Origin: Kappaphycus alvarezii
Lineage: Eukaryota; Rhodophyta; Florideophyceae; Gigartinales; Solieriaceae
NCBI GenBank assembly: GCA_002205965.3
Contig: NADL03000669.1
Span: 372,001 to 436,000 of the forward strand
DNA length: 64,000 bases
Direction: 5' to 3'
Under the pieces are notes generated by a model. It was given only the letters and a program-made list of their open reading frames with translations, was not told the DNA's origin and searched no databases. This document shows positions 10,415-21,667 of the stretch, one piece after another (positions within the stretch are counted from its first letter, which is position 1; each line of letters starts with the position of its first letter). The translations under genes and the position numbers were made by a program.

Positions 10415-11954
10415 TAATTATCAAGCACCCCCTCAGAATGCAGGTGTATCAGCTATACATGCATATTTCTAAAAAGTAGTACCTGATACCGTATGAATTC
10501 AGCACCCTCTTCAACGGTGGAAACAAAGGAAATTTTGTACAGTTCGTGCAACTGTAGTGCAAAAAGTATAAAAATGTCATTTTAGGGGCAACTATAATTA
10601 TAAAGCACTTATATAAAAGAAGATGTTAATAACCTTCCCTTGCCTCTTGATGGTTGTCATTCACTCTAACCGTGCTGCTCTCATCCAGCAAAAAACTTCT
10701 GGATACAAAAGTGCTCCGCGGAAAAGCCCTTACCGATGTTGAGAAGAGGAAAATACTGGATATACACCAGAAACGAAAATCTGATGCCCAAATTGTAAGA
10801 GATATTGAACGCAGCCGAGCTGCAGTCCAAACATTCCTCAAAGATCCAACAAGAAGGCACAGGAAGTCTCACACGGGCCGCTCTTCAAATATGAGCGATC
10901 AAAATAGCCACATTCTCTTCCGAGAGGCCCGAAAAGGTGTAGACACTGCCTGGTACTTGCAACAAAAGTTTGGCCTACCGATCTCTGTGTCGCGGACGCG
11001 CGCAATTCTGGCTGAAGACACCCACATGGGCTTTCGAAAGGCTCAGAAGGTTCCCCCGCTAAGTCAATATCATGAGGAAAATCGTCTCAAGTGGGCAAAA
11101 GATCATGTTTCATGGACCCATGGAAAGTGGAAAACCCTTTGTTTAGCGAGCAGAAACGCTTCTCATTGGATGATCTCGGCGGCTTTCACGCATAATGGCA
11201 TAATTTGCGCAGCAATAAGACGCTTATTAGTAGAAGTCAGAAGGGTGGTGGCGGTGCAATGTTTTGGAGAGGGATATCTGGCTTCAGGAAGACGGATTTG
11301 GTTGTTTTGAATAAAAGACAAACAACACAGACCTATTTAAAGATTATGGAGGAACACTTGCTTCCTTTTGCGAACAATTTTATGCCTTTGAACTGGACGT
11401 ATCATCAAGACAATGCTTCCATCCATGTGAGTCAAGAATAGAGGGAGTGGTTCTCGGAGAATAGATTTCGTCTAATGTACTAGCCCGCACGGTCTCCGGA
11501 TCAGAATCCGAAATATAATGTTTGTGGATGGCTAGTAAGAAAGTTATACGCAAATACAAGGCGTTTTGGGTCAGTTGAAGAGCTTATTAATTGTGTAAAA
11601 CAATGTTTGAGTGAAATGCCGAGTTCTGTTGTTCAATCTCTACTTTATTTAATGCCGAACAGGTGTATCGAGGTGCTTGAGCGTTACAGAGGAGCTACTC
11701 ATTATTTTAATGCGGGCAACGTGGCTGTGAAGCTCATGAAGGCCCTACTATGCTGAGTTAAGTGAAGGTGCTTTATAATTATAGTTGCCCCTAAAATGAC
11801 ATTTTTGTATTTTTGCACTACAGATGCAGGAAATGTTTAAATTTTCTTTGGTTTCCATTGTTTAGAAGGGCACTGAATCCATATCAGATACTACTTCTTA
11901 AAAATATACATGTATAGCTGATAGACCTGCATTCTGATGGGTGCTTCATAATTA
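10415..11954 (+). mobile_element. Tc1/mariner-type transposon with about 190-bp terminal inverted repeats
   Basis: The ends match as inverted repeats: left 10415-10608 and right 11768-11954. They begin TAATTATCAAGCACCC and (reversed) TAATTATGAAGCACCC. The inner ends also match, with TAAAGCAC on both sides. A TA dinucleotide flanks each end (10413-10414 and 11955-11956), as expected for this superfamily. Element length is about 1,540 bp. The inverted repeats have several mismatches and a small indel, so the copy is not recent. Confidence 0.88.
10654..11756 (+). pseudogene. Dead Tc1/mariner transposase
   Basis: The start resembles the helix-turn-helix of Tc1 transposases (LTDVEKRKILDIHQ then IERSRAAVQTFL). 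The DDE region is readable but broken. A frameshift occurs near 11,140, after which the frame gives FSEQKRFSLD, GGGAMFWRGISG, YHQDNASIH and SPDQNPKYNV. Stops interrupt the frame after FHA, after VSQE and before PARSPDQ. The second catalytic Asp survives in QDNASIH. The first is Glu (FSEQ) where Asp is usual, and the third acidic position (normally NPIENVW) reads NPKYNV, so the catalytic set is lost. The stop is at 11754-11756. It cannot make an active protein. Confidence 0.85.
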
Positions 11955-12315
11955 TAGGTGGAAATGTAGGAGCTATGGACGCAAGAGATTTCACTTGGGA
12001 AAAAAGAAAAGAACGACAAGAACTCAATGTTACCGCAATCGAATTTTGACGTAACCTACGACAACAAATCCTGTCTCCATTGACGGTTCTCCACGTCTAG
12101 GTCTACGTGGTGCGATCCCAATTCCCCCGCCTTGACCAAGACGATCCCGCCCCGCTAGTACCCACACCCACTACACTGCCCTCAGGGTCAGGAGGACAGT
12201 GCCCAACCCGCCACCACACCAGTACCACGACAGAGTCTCCCAAGCCCGAAGGACATCTTTACCACGCACATACCAGACGTGACCCTTTTCCCGACACGTT
12301 TCCATCCAGAGCTCG

Positions 12316-14230
12316 GTGACCTGTTCTCCCAAATCCTGTGCATGCGAAGCGGAGCACAATGACAGCATCGAGAAAATGAACAGGGTGCAGCCTTTTCTAA
12401 ACGTCATGCTGTGCCACCCGGGTAGTCGGGACTTATTTAGGAACGCTAACGGACAGGAACTCTGGCAGAGGATAGGCCTTTGGCAAGCGGGGCAATACGA
12501 GACCCTCTGGCACCCCGCACTTGCCTTTTTCACACGCCGCACAGCGACGACACTGGCACAATCAGGACAAAAGAAGATGAACATTCTTCGCTCACTGTCT
12601 CTAGCTAGGAAAGGAGCCTTCAGGAAGGCCGCACAATCATAGAGCTCACTTGGTGTACTTCTGTCAACACAAGAAGTTTCCGATGCACTCCGTGCAAAGC
12701 ACCCACAGAGAACACCAAAATCGCACGGCGGCGAATTCGTCCCAGCCGATGCTCTCCCTCCGTCCACAAAAGCGACAACAGAAGAGGTCATACGTGCGAT
12801 TTGCTCCTTCAAACTCAGCTCTGCCCCCGGCGGTTCAGACTTACGATCTTCACACCTCGATGAGTTCCTCCGCAATCCAACTTTCTCCTCCCGTGGTGGA
12901 ATTCTCGATTCCCTCACGGAATTCGTCAATGTCACCGCCGCAGGGAAGGCCCCAATTTCTCTCGCCCCATGGGTTCCCCGCATCGCGCTAACCCCGCTTG
13001 CAAAGGACATGACCCCGCGACCTATCTCTGTCAGCGATACGCATTGAAGACTTGTCCGCAGCTGCCTTACGTCAAAATCAAAGAGAACGGCGGCAGAGTA
13101 TCTCCAGCCACTCCAAGTGGAATTTAGCGCCGGGGCTGACGCCGTAGTTCACGGCGTACGGCGAATGGTAACCAGAGTGGGAACAAGCCCGGAGTTTGCC
13201 CCCTTGAAGAACGCTTTCAACCTATGCCGTCGCTGTCCTTTCTTCGAGGAGAATGAACGAAATTTCGCGTAGTTGTTAAAGTGGGTGCTATACTGTTGTA
13301 AAAACGACCCACCATACTTGTGGACGGGGTTCAACACGATACTCAGCATCATTCGTACCCAAAAGGATGATTCACAGTTCGATCTGGTTCTTCAGACAAT
13401 AATCCGGAAACTGCAAGTAATACTATCGTTATCCGACGGGGACGAAGGGGTGCGCATTGTCTCCTTACAGCTTAGATGCCACTACGATGGGTACATCGTT
13501 GCCCAGCACGAAGTATTATTGAAAGCCATTCACATCCTCTCTTCTCGGACCATAAGCCTGGGCTTTCATATTTCTCTCCCTGAATGCAATATCTGGTAGC
13601 CCAAATCACCACAGGGCCCGTTAGAGCTGCATGAGCGTCAGAAATCAAACAGGAATACAACGCAAGCATCTTCTTTTGAACACCCCCGTCGGTTTCTACA
13701 TCTTTGTTAAGAAATGCCCCACCACCCACGTTCACTCCCTAAAGTCGTTCGTGCACGCCGTCCTTGTTTTTTTAAGAGGCTTAGGCCTCATTTCAGATAG
13801 ATCCTCAGGCACTGCCTCGGCATCTGCAAGCTCGGCTACCTTCTCCGAGTTACCCCGCCCCCATGCACGGCAAAAGGGGTAAAGCATTTCGACAGCGTAA
13901 TGGAAACAGCTACTTGCACACTGGTAGTTGGCATCCTACACAGCTGCATGTCTAAGGAATTGCAGCTGCCCCTTCAGCCAATCGCAGACAAGCACCCTGC
14001 CCTGGGACTCGGCCTCACCTCAGTGACAGACGTGGCACGAGCCGCTTTTCTCGCGTCTAGTGCTCAGATCAACTAGCTCTGCGAGCGTTTCCTTATCCGG
14101 GCTATAACAGACTTAGCCACATACCACCAGGTCAAAATCGGATGTAGTGTGCGGTATTCCTACTGCCGTCCACAAGACTTACTGCCATTCAGCATTTTTT
14201 GTTCCAGCCATCCACCCACCCACGCTAAAA
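12316..14230 (+). pseudogene. LINE-type reverse transcriptase relic
   Basis: One frame runs from 12316 to 13599, broken only by in-frame TAG, TGA, TAG and a final TAG. In order it reads HPGSRDLF and LWQRIGLWQAGQYE, then SARKGAFRKAA-like and LSTQEVSDALRAKHP spacers, SFKLSSAPGGSDLRSSHLDEF, RPISVSDTH followed by RLVRSC, LQPLQVEFSAGADAVVHG, LKNAFNLCRR, and HYDGYIVAQHEV where the YADD active site should be. After 13600 other frames continue with GVKHFDSVMETA and ALGLGLTSVTDVARAAFLAS, typical of the thumb region. It is a non-LTR retrotransposon polymerase of the kind widespread in algae and protists. The active-site Asp pair is degraded, so it is inactive. The C-terminal part matches in kind, though not in place, the LINE ends at 61.8-64 kb. 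Confidence 0.8.
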
Positions 14231-14593
14231 CAGTTGACCGATGCAGTCGGTCAACTGATTGAATTGGCCGTCATCGTGGTGGGGAAATTCGTTCACACGT
14301 AAGGCAGCGCGTGGGATAATACTGTGGAACCACATTTGCGGCGGAGTTTTACAAAGGGGACATCACAGATTGTAATTTACTTAACGTATCATCCCCATCT
14401 GGACTCTATGATATGTTTGTGGGAATACAAGAAATACAGAAGGAACCTTATAGCTACAGAAGGAGCGCAGGGGAAGAGGCCCCATTGTTATCGATGGAGC
14501 AAGGGGGTGAAAAGCGCTTGTTTGGGTGCTCTTATTATCTCTTTGATCACTTGAGGGACTACCTGGTCTAAACATCATTTTGAAAATAAAGTA

Positions 14594-16131
14594 TGGTGTA
14601 TAATTATTGATTCATGTTCCCTTCTCGTCAATCAAAATAATCGTGTATCTTTTGTTCTGTACCTAAAAATGCTTCACCTACCACAGTCATCTTTTACCTT
14701 CAATCAGAAATCCAAACAAAGAGCTGCCAGATATATCAAAAAAATCTAATTTGGGCGGTGTAGATTTATAGATTCAAAGAATTTAACACATTTTTTGCGC
14801 CAAAATGCGAATCCGAAGTACTGTTAAACCATTGATTCAGTCCTCCCTCTGCTTCTTAAAGACCGAACAGCCTTTACATCCTTTAAAAAATCCGCGTGGC
14901 ACTATTACGTCCGCTGAGGGGCAAGCATAGACCTTAATACTAGCCATAAAAACAGATATCGGCCAGGGCTATTGCTGCCCGCCTCAATCAATCTTAAAAA
15001 GTATTAAATACCTTTCTTCAGGCTCCCAGTCTGTATGGGATCAAAAAAAGAAGCGGAAGGCCGCGCTCACTGGGAAAAAAGACTACCTTCGGCTGCTGAG
15101 GGAAGTGAAGAAGATGTAACACAGTGCTATACGCGTCATTGAATAGCTCTCATTGAGTTTTTCGAAGCACAACGCGTTTTGGGAGATCAAGAGAAGTTGT
15201 TTGTTCGATTATAAGATACTGAAGACCAGTTTTTATTGAAAACGACATCACGAAAAGACTCATTTATAGTGAGCAACGGAAAAAGTAACTTTGGCTGCAC
15301 GCAACTGGGGCTTGGTGATCTTTACCGATGAAAAACTTAATTTGGATGGCCCTGATGAATTTTTATATTACCAGCACTACCTCGGCAGCATCTATAATCA
15401 GCAAATCACTCATTTTATCTCGCAAGTAAAGAGAAAAAAGTTTTTCGACGTCAGCAAGATGGGAGTAGTGTTATGATTTGGGGTTGTTTTAGTTCCGACA
15501 GAGAAAAAGGGCTTGTATTTATGGAACATGTTCAAGATTCGAAGAGGTACCGAGGTATATTGAATAAAAATTTCCTACCTTGGGAAGCTCTGATGCACGG
15601 AGAACAGTGGACTCTACAGCAGGACAAATGCCTTATCCACGTTTCGGCCTATTCTCGGGTTTGGATGGCGGGCAAAAGAATCGATTTGCTTACATGGCCG
15701 TCCCATTTCCCAATTTAAACCCCATAGAAAATATGTGGTCCATAACGGCTCGTAAATTTTACGAGTATGCAATGCAATACAGGAGCCGTGAAAATATCAA
15801 GGCTGCAATCGTCACAGAATGATATAGTGTTTAAAAACAGTTTCCAACGACTTTATGATTCTATGCAGCATAGCTGCCATCGTGTGCTACTCTAAGAAGG
15901 GGAAGGACTAACTTTTGATACTTAATAGGACTCTGGAGTACCGTAATTACAATTGAACATACATTTTCGCAACAGTTGAAATACTTTTTTCTCCCATTGG
16001 TCTAGGATGAGTTTTAAAACTTAATTTCCTTAAATGTAGATTTTTTTCACTGTGCTTCAAAAGTGCTCATCGTCGCTTTATGTTTTTACAAATTTCAACC
16101 ATAAACCTGCTGAATGTATAATTTTGCACCA
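14594..16131 (+). mobile_element. Second Tc1/mariner-type transposon, short terminal repeats
   Basis: The left end TGGTGTATAATTAT and the reversed right end TGGTGCAAAATTAT match, each flanked by TA (14592-14593 and 16132-16133). Length is about 1,538 bp, almost equal to the first element, but the ends and transposase differ. Long inverted repeats were not seen here. Confidence 0.7.
15036..15821 (+). pseudogene. Dead Tc1/mariner transposase, second family
   Basis: Readable DDE pieces are in three frames: VIFTDEKLNLDGPDEF (first Asp), MIWGCFSSDREKGLVF with LQQDKCLIHV (second Asp), and LNPIENMW (third acidic residue, Glu). All three catalytic positions are thus present, but frameshifts at about 15,470 and 15,713 break the gene. 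Upstream, KKRSGRPRS near 15,045 looks like the GRPR hook of the DNA-binding region. The N-terminal domain before it is mostly unreadable. Confidence 0.8.
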
Positions 16132-17354
16132 TACTGCAGTATTAAAAGTTTTGAGGATAAGATACAGTTTACCGTAACCTTTATATTACAGTACGTTTAA
16201 CAAGTATTGCTTCTTTTTAATGCTATCTGGCACCCGCTTGGACTCACTCTAACTCAAGCGGTCGTTGTATGACTCATTTTACTTAGGTTCAATACGACAG
16301 AAAATATACTTCAGATAAAATTAAAACTGAGAACAAAGTAAAGGCCGGGGTCATCATCTATGTGATCATCTGTATTTTTTATCCAACACATTCATACGCA
16401 AGTGCATTTTTGTCGTATTTACTACTCTAACTGCACGCGCTGTCATACCTTTGTACAATCAAGGGTATTTGTCGAAAGCATAGTAGAGGATTAGACGTAG
16501 ACGGAAAAGTGGAGTAGGATTCGCTTCAAATAAAAGGAATTAATTTACTGAGAATGAAGAGGACAGGGGCTTAACACTTCGGCAGGAAAACGGAATACCA
16601 CTGTGTGTCAATGCTGTAATACTTCTCCTTGTCTCTATTCCCGGGAAGGGAGATACCTGGTGAGCTCTGACCGATATACAGCATATGCAGCACGGCGGCG
16701 ACACTTTAGTCCTAATTACAATGGACACGGAAACACCGTACTGTACAGTACTGCAAGTCAATAGTTTTGTCCACAATTTCAGATACGTCCCATTTAATGT
16801 TTTTCCGAGGTTATTTAATGGGGATAGAACATTTCAACTTTTCCTATTCGGATTTTAAATTTTTTTTTATTGACTATGCTCGTAGTTCTTAGCCTATAGC
16901 GGTGCTTAACCGTATAGGGGTTAATGTAGCAAGTCGTGCGCCGGAAGGCGTTCGGGTCGGTTCATATCGACATACCTTCCCAAAAATTATGTCAGTCAGA
17001 GCTATTTTTAGCTCGAATGGGCGCACGTTGTCCAAAGAGTTTGGGAATCCGCCACTAGGGTCAGGTGGTATGATGAGAAACTTTTACGGTCTGTTGAAGA
17101 AACCATGCCAAAAAGCCACTTTAAGGCACGTAAAGTAAATTTAGAAAACCCGCAATGCACCGTGGCCCACAAAAATTACGTGTAATTAAAGATTTACAAA
17201 GTGCTGCACGTCATGACATCAAACGCTAACTCAAGCGTTCATGAGATAAATTTGCCTCAAGAGGCGATCTTTTCTGCTGGCATGAAGCCTTTACCGCGTA
17301 ATACTGCGCAATGGGGCCAGTGTAATATACCGAAGCCTGTCATGCTTCAGTTCC
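16132..17354. other. Spacer; one open frame of unknown nature
   Basis: Holds a palindrome block at 16736-16755 and an open frame at 16902-17138 whose translation I do not recognise. That frame lies beside the PIF-like relic that starts at 17355 and may be part of it. AT-rich elsewhere. Confidence 0.35.
16736..16755. repeat. TACTGTACAGTA palindrome
   Basis: A single perfect copy of the 12-base palindrome extended to about 16 bases, in transposon-rich noncoding DNA. Confidence 0.75.
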
Positions 17355-18458
17355 TTACAAAAGGACAGGACAAGCTCCTCTCTTTCTTTCTCCTCTGCGA
17401 AGAGGGCGGGAGGTGCCTTCCTCTTTCTTTGCTCCCGTTTCGCAAAAGCTTCTATAACAGAGCTCTGCGTAACCACGCACCTTGTGGCGGTGTAGAGTAG
17501 ATATCCTTCCAAAGTAGTTCTCAACCACGATAAGATCTAAACTTATGTCTCGATTGACCCTAACTTCCTCCAAAGATAGCTGCCCACCCTCAGGTTTCTT
17601 CTTCGTATCTATGGCCTGGCAATGTTCTGTAGCACCCTGAAACCCATTGTCCATCAATACCGCCCATTAATGCGGATACGAACTACCCAACAAGCCAATA
17701 TCAGCAATCTCCGTCGCCTCATTCTCAGTTTTGGCGAGAGCATTCTCATGAAACCGTAAATTCTTACGGAGCATTACAAAATCCGAAACCGACCCAGGCG
17801 CATGCTTCGTCCACCCAGTCGCAACTCTGTTAGGTAAAACAGAAACCTCTGTTTTAACCGTAAAGCTTGTGTTTGTTGCTGAAGTAAACTTTGGCCTCCT
17901 CATGATGTCCGGTGGGGCGGTTCGTGTTGTGAAAAGCGACGTCCATGGCATACAAGTCAAACTTGTAATTGGGAATTGTGTCATTATTCTTAATGAGATG
18001 CGCCATGGTTGCGTATCGCTCGGCATTCCAGACGGCTGTCTTATATAGCACTGGCGTGATCTTCTCGATAAACTTCAAAATCATTCTCTCATATGTAGGC
18101 CTTTTAACCCAAAACATCCTACCATTGTTTTCCCATCCCTCCGCGTGTTGAAGAGTATTCAAAACCATGAAAAGGGTATCCATAGCAGTATGCCGAGATT
18201 TCCGACATTCCCGACCTTCCAATTCTTTGCCAAATGCGGCTCCACAAGGCCCCAGACAGCCTTCATTTCAGGGAATGAAAAATTAGTCATCTCCACGGAA
18301 GCAGCTGTCCCACCTTGCTCAATAAAATTGTCAATCACTGGTGAAACACTTTCGCCGTTGTCTGATTCTGACTCAGTTTCCTGAGAGTTGACGACAAATT
18401 CTTTGAGTGTGGCTTCGCAATCGGCTTGGCGTTCCGCAATCGGCTTAGCTTTCCGCAA
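17355..18458 (-). pseudogene. PIF/Harbinger-like (DDE_4) transposase relic
   Basis: Read leftward, overlapping frames give a DDE_4 nuclease in order: an N-terminal part (WGLVEPHLAKNWKVGN), then YERMILKFIEKITPVLY, the first catalytic Asp in YAMDVAFHNTNRPTG, YFSNKHKLYG, the second in MDNGFQGATEHC, and the third acidic residue in LIVVENYFGRI. All three catalytic positions can be seen, but frames change at about 18,170, 17,870 and 17,660, so it is broken. The same family is present as a smaller fragment at 24.6 kb. No terminal repeats were found. Confidence 0.78.
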
Positions 18459-19869
18459 CTACTCGAAGAACATTAATTACCGGCCGCAATTTCTCCTTTG
18501 TTGTGTTGTTGTGGTCTCCTAAATTTCCAGAAGACCAGACAGCGGACTTGTTCGAACTGTTACAATCATCTTTATTTTACAAGACTACTATGAAAGCAAG
18601 CAGCTTGTACATTTACGCCATTTTGGCGCGATTCTACAAGTCCTCAAGGGATTTCTCGCGTTATGTAAGTCAACAGCCCGTTGAGTTCTTAGGATCGATG
18701 CGCGACGCTGGAGCCCCCGGGGGAAGGAATCGACGTTGCATTTCGGCGGGAAAGGGGAGGAGATGGAGGGATTACATAGAAGACCCAATGATTTCAGAAA
18801 TAACTCGGCTTCAGTGGGAGAGCCTTGTTGTTTGAACAAACACTCAATCATTCGGTGGTTTACGCCGGTGACAAATGGAGAGCATTTTAATTTTTTAATT
18901 AAAATCTTCTCTATGCCATCCCTATTTTTCAGTTGATCACTCAAATCACACATCAAGCACAGTAAATTAACCCCCCATTTTCCCCAGAAAAAGAATTATT
19001 TGGTCATATCCCTAGTCGATTTGTACATGTCAGGGCTAGTACGAGTGAGGCATATAATTGCACTAAAGGTTTATTTCAATAGAAAAGTGTTGGAAAGATA
19101 GATACGATATGAGTTCACATAAAACATATATATTTTATGCCGCATGCCGTAATGTTTTGTATTTAAACAGGCCTGAGTCAAGCTTGTTCCTATACTCTTA
19201 AGAAACAGCCTTCATGTCCAATGCGGCCTGCTTGATGGCTGGCCTGAACGTAGCATTTTAGGGAGCGTAGTTTTTTTCCCCACTACTGTGTCGTTATACC
19301 CTTTTTGAGTCGATTGTGGTTGTCTGGAAAACCATGGGATAGATCGGATATATCTTCCAAGAGTAAATCACCCAAACGTCCCTCCTCTTAAAAAATACTT
19401 GAACGTTCTCCATTATCGTTCTATGGGCTGAGAGTCCTAAACTCACAGTTCAATGGAGGTAAGGGAACTGAAACCATTTTCAGCTAACAGAACAGTAAAG
19501 AACAGGCCTTCTCCTTTGCCCCTTCTACCTTCACAAAGTTCTCAGCATAGGACAGCAGTAAACTTCAGCGTCCTTAGATCCATCTGAAGTAATCATAAAA
19601 TTGCTAATGGCGAGAAAAGTACCATCGATAGAGACGTTCTTGTAAAGAATGACCTGTGGTCGCCTTGACGGTTTCAAAAGAAGCCGAAAACTGCAAACAG
19701 GGTTAATTAGTCATTTGTTTGTAACGATCCACTAGTTACTCTCCCCTTCAGAGCCAAGCTCTCTCTCCGTTGCTTCTGTTATAGCCCAGTATAGCAATAA
19801 ATACTGCATCTGAGAGAAAAAGAGACCTTTTATTTCGCAAAGATCGGGGGGGTCACGTATGAGCCCCGT
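18459..19869. other. Spacer without recognised genes
   Basis: Contains open frames near 18503-18956 that resemble nothing I know, then AT-rich sequence with no terminal repeats. Confidence 0.4.
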
Positions 19870-20327
19870 CTAACTAGTGTCTATACGACCATGCTCTGGC
19901 CTCATATGAGGCACACTTTTTCCTCATATGAGGACAGTTTCCGTTACATTTTGGAAAGGTAAATGTTTTGGAAGGCCGAAATTTTTACTGGAAACAGGTT
20001 TTTCATGTTAAGTTACAGTACAGTAATTTTTACTGTACGTGTGCCCTCGTTTCTGAAACCCCCCCACGATAATACGAACTGTTTTTCCTTCCAAAACGTA
20101 GTCGTTTTCACAACTTCTTGCGAAGAGGTGAAGCTGGTGAGGGAATATTGCTCCAGGCTTAACCGAGGTCAATAATCTTGAAAAGTTTGTTTTGATCGGC
20201 CATCTACACTCATGAACTAATGCGGAGGGACAAGAAATGCGCTAAGGTAATAAAGAATTGTATTGAAAAGAAGGGCTAAAAGTTGTCCTCATATGAGGAC
20301 AACGGTCCAATAGACACTAGAGGTTAG
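19870..20327. mobile_element. MITE copy 1 with CCTCATATGAGG palindromes
   Basis: The ends are imperfect inverted repeats (CTAACTAGTGTCTAT on the left; ATAGACACTAGAGGTTAG on the right). Inside, CCTCATATGAGG occurs twice near the left end (about 19,910 and 19,932) and once near the right end, where it is widened to the perfect 18-base palindrome TGTCCTCATATGAGGACA. A TACAGTACAGTA piece with its inverse lies at about 20,015-20,040. There is no protein. A second diverged copy is at 61.0-61.5 kb, which shows it is a dispersed family. Confidence 0.8.
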
Positions 20328-20465
20328 GTGGTGGAGTATGTGAGCAGTTTTCGGTGACTCAGCAAGAGTGCGGTGTTTTGTAGACTGAACTGTACCTGAT
20401 ATGGGAACCGGGCGTACAGTACTGTACATGTATTGATGAATTCGGCTATTGAAGTTACGATAGAG

Positions 20466-20495
20466 ATACTGTACAGTACAGTACCGTACAGTATC
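20466..20495. repeat. TACTGTACAGTA palindrome block
   Basis: Overlapping palindromes in tandem, including ACTGTACAGTACAGTACCGTAC; the sister block at 20414-20432 is 35 bp away. Confidence 0.75.
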
Positions 20496-21077
20496 ATGAG
20501 TAGCCGTCGGTGGTTCTGGCCAAGAATATACACGTGTGACAGTTGGCACAGGGGTTTACAAATCTGCTCCGATACGCGCATTTGTTATTTCGCTATAGTG
20601 AATCAAGTCTGACACAATAAATCTGCTTTACAGTATAATCGCTGTGTATAGCGGAAAAAGTGGGTTTTTAATGCATTGGAAGTGCAGTGTTGGTATGCGA
20701 CCCCCATAGCTTAATACAATAAAAATTCTACTTGACAGATACGGCTGTGTTGCTGGTAGGCAGAGTGAGTGGGGTACAGTGTAGAATTCAACGAGGGTCG
20801 CACTGAAATTGGATCCATAATTAGTTTGACCTTGCGATTTTCTGGGTGCAACTCGATGGCTGCCTGAGACTCGGTCCGTAGGAGGATAGGAGAAATCTGC
20901 CGTAAATGCTGCAGTGGGAGGAAAGGATTGGCGGCCCGCGTCCGATGGGCATGTTGCTTGGATCACGACGGGAGAGATTTTGAGAGGTTGCAGTTTATGT
21001 GTGCATTTTGTAGGTTTTGTACGAAACTGGCGCTATACGGTATTGTACAAGTAGGGTTTATAAAGGAACGGGCGGAT

Positions 21078-21124
21078 GCTGTACAGTACAGTATACTTTT
21101 CCATAAAGGACAATACTGTACTGC
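21078..21124. repeat. TACTGTACAGTA palindrome blocks
   Basis: CTGTACAGTACAGTATAC followed 20 bp later by ATACTGTACTGCAG, about 550 bp upstream of the glycosyltransferase coding region. Confidence 0.7.
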
Positions 21125-21667
21125 AGAGGACAGGACTGTTTCTGTAAACGGCGTTGCAGTACACAAATGCAGCACTTTTGCGACGGGCATTTACAGTTCG
21201 CTGTATTGAAGAATGAGCTACTGGGGTGAATATCAACAATTAGAAAAATATCGAATTTCCAATTGAGTTTAGTACAATCGTGAGAAGTGTACTAGTCAAT
21301 ATCAACGCATGCATTGATGGAATTTGAGTTGACCCACATAAAATAAACCAAAATATCCAATTAATTTAGAGCTGAAACACTTGTAAATGTCCGTAACACC
21401 AACGCATTCATACACCCTACAAGGCTACCCCATCGTACAGTACAGCTGTCTCGCAAAATCCATAACCAATTCCTTCACCTTTCACCTCGCCCCTCGATAT
21501 CGCCAATGTGCGCTCACCCCTTTTCACAGCAGCACAACTCCTACTCACTGCAAGCCCTTGTAACAACCGTCTGTGTCGACCAGTGAGTCAGTTCTACCTC
21601 CCCCGTCCGCACCGCGCATCTCCTCTCTCCCTCAACCCATCCATCCTTCCCTTTCCGCCTTCCCCCA

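Larger units (their letters stand above)
20328..21667. promoter_or_regulatory. Upstream region of the glycosyltransferase, rich in palindromes
   Basis: Five TACTGTACAGTA-type blocks lie here (20414-20432, 20466-20495, 21078-21095, 21113-21124, 21436-21448). The sequence becomes C-rich after 21,440, as before other genes. No gene is recognised. Confidence 0.45.

Noticed and set aside
12171-13010. A 279-codon open frame on the minus strand
   Set aside because: It is antisense to the LINE reverse transcriptase relic, whose plus-strand translation matches the family. The minus frame has no resemblance.
21573-21667. Earlier start of the long glycosyltransferase frame
   Set aside because: The codon at 21,573 is GTG, not ATG, and the stretch is Pro-rich without family resemblance. 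The anchored form needs a start in the neighbouring frame.
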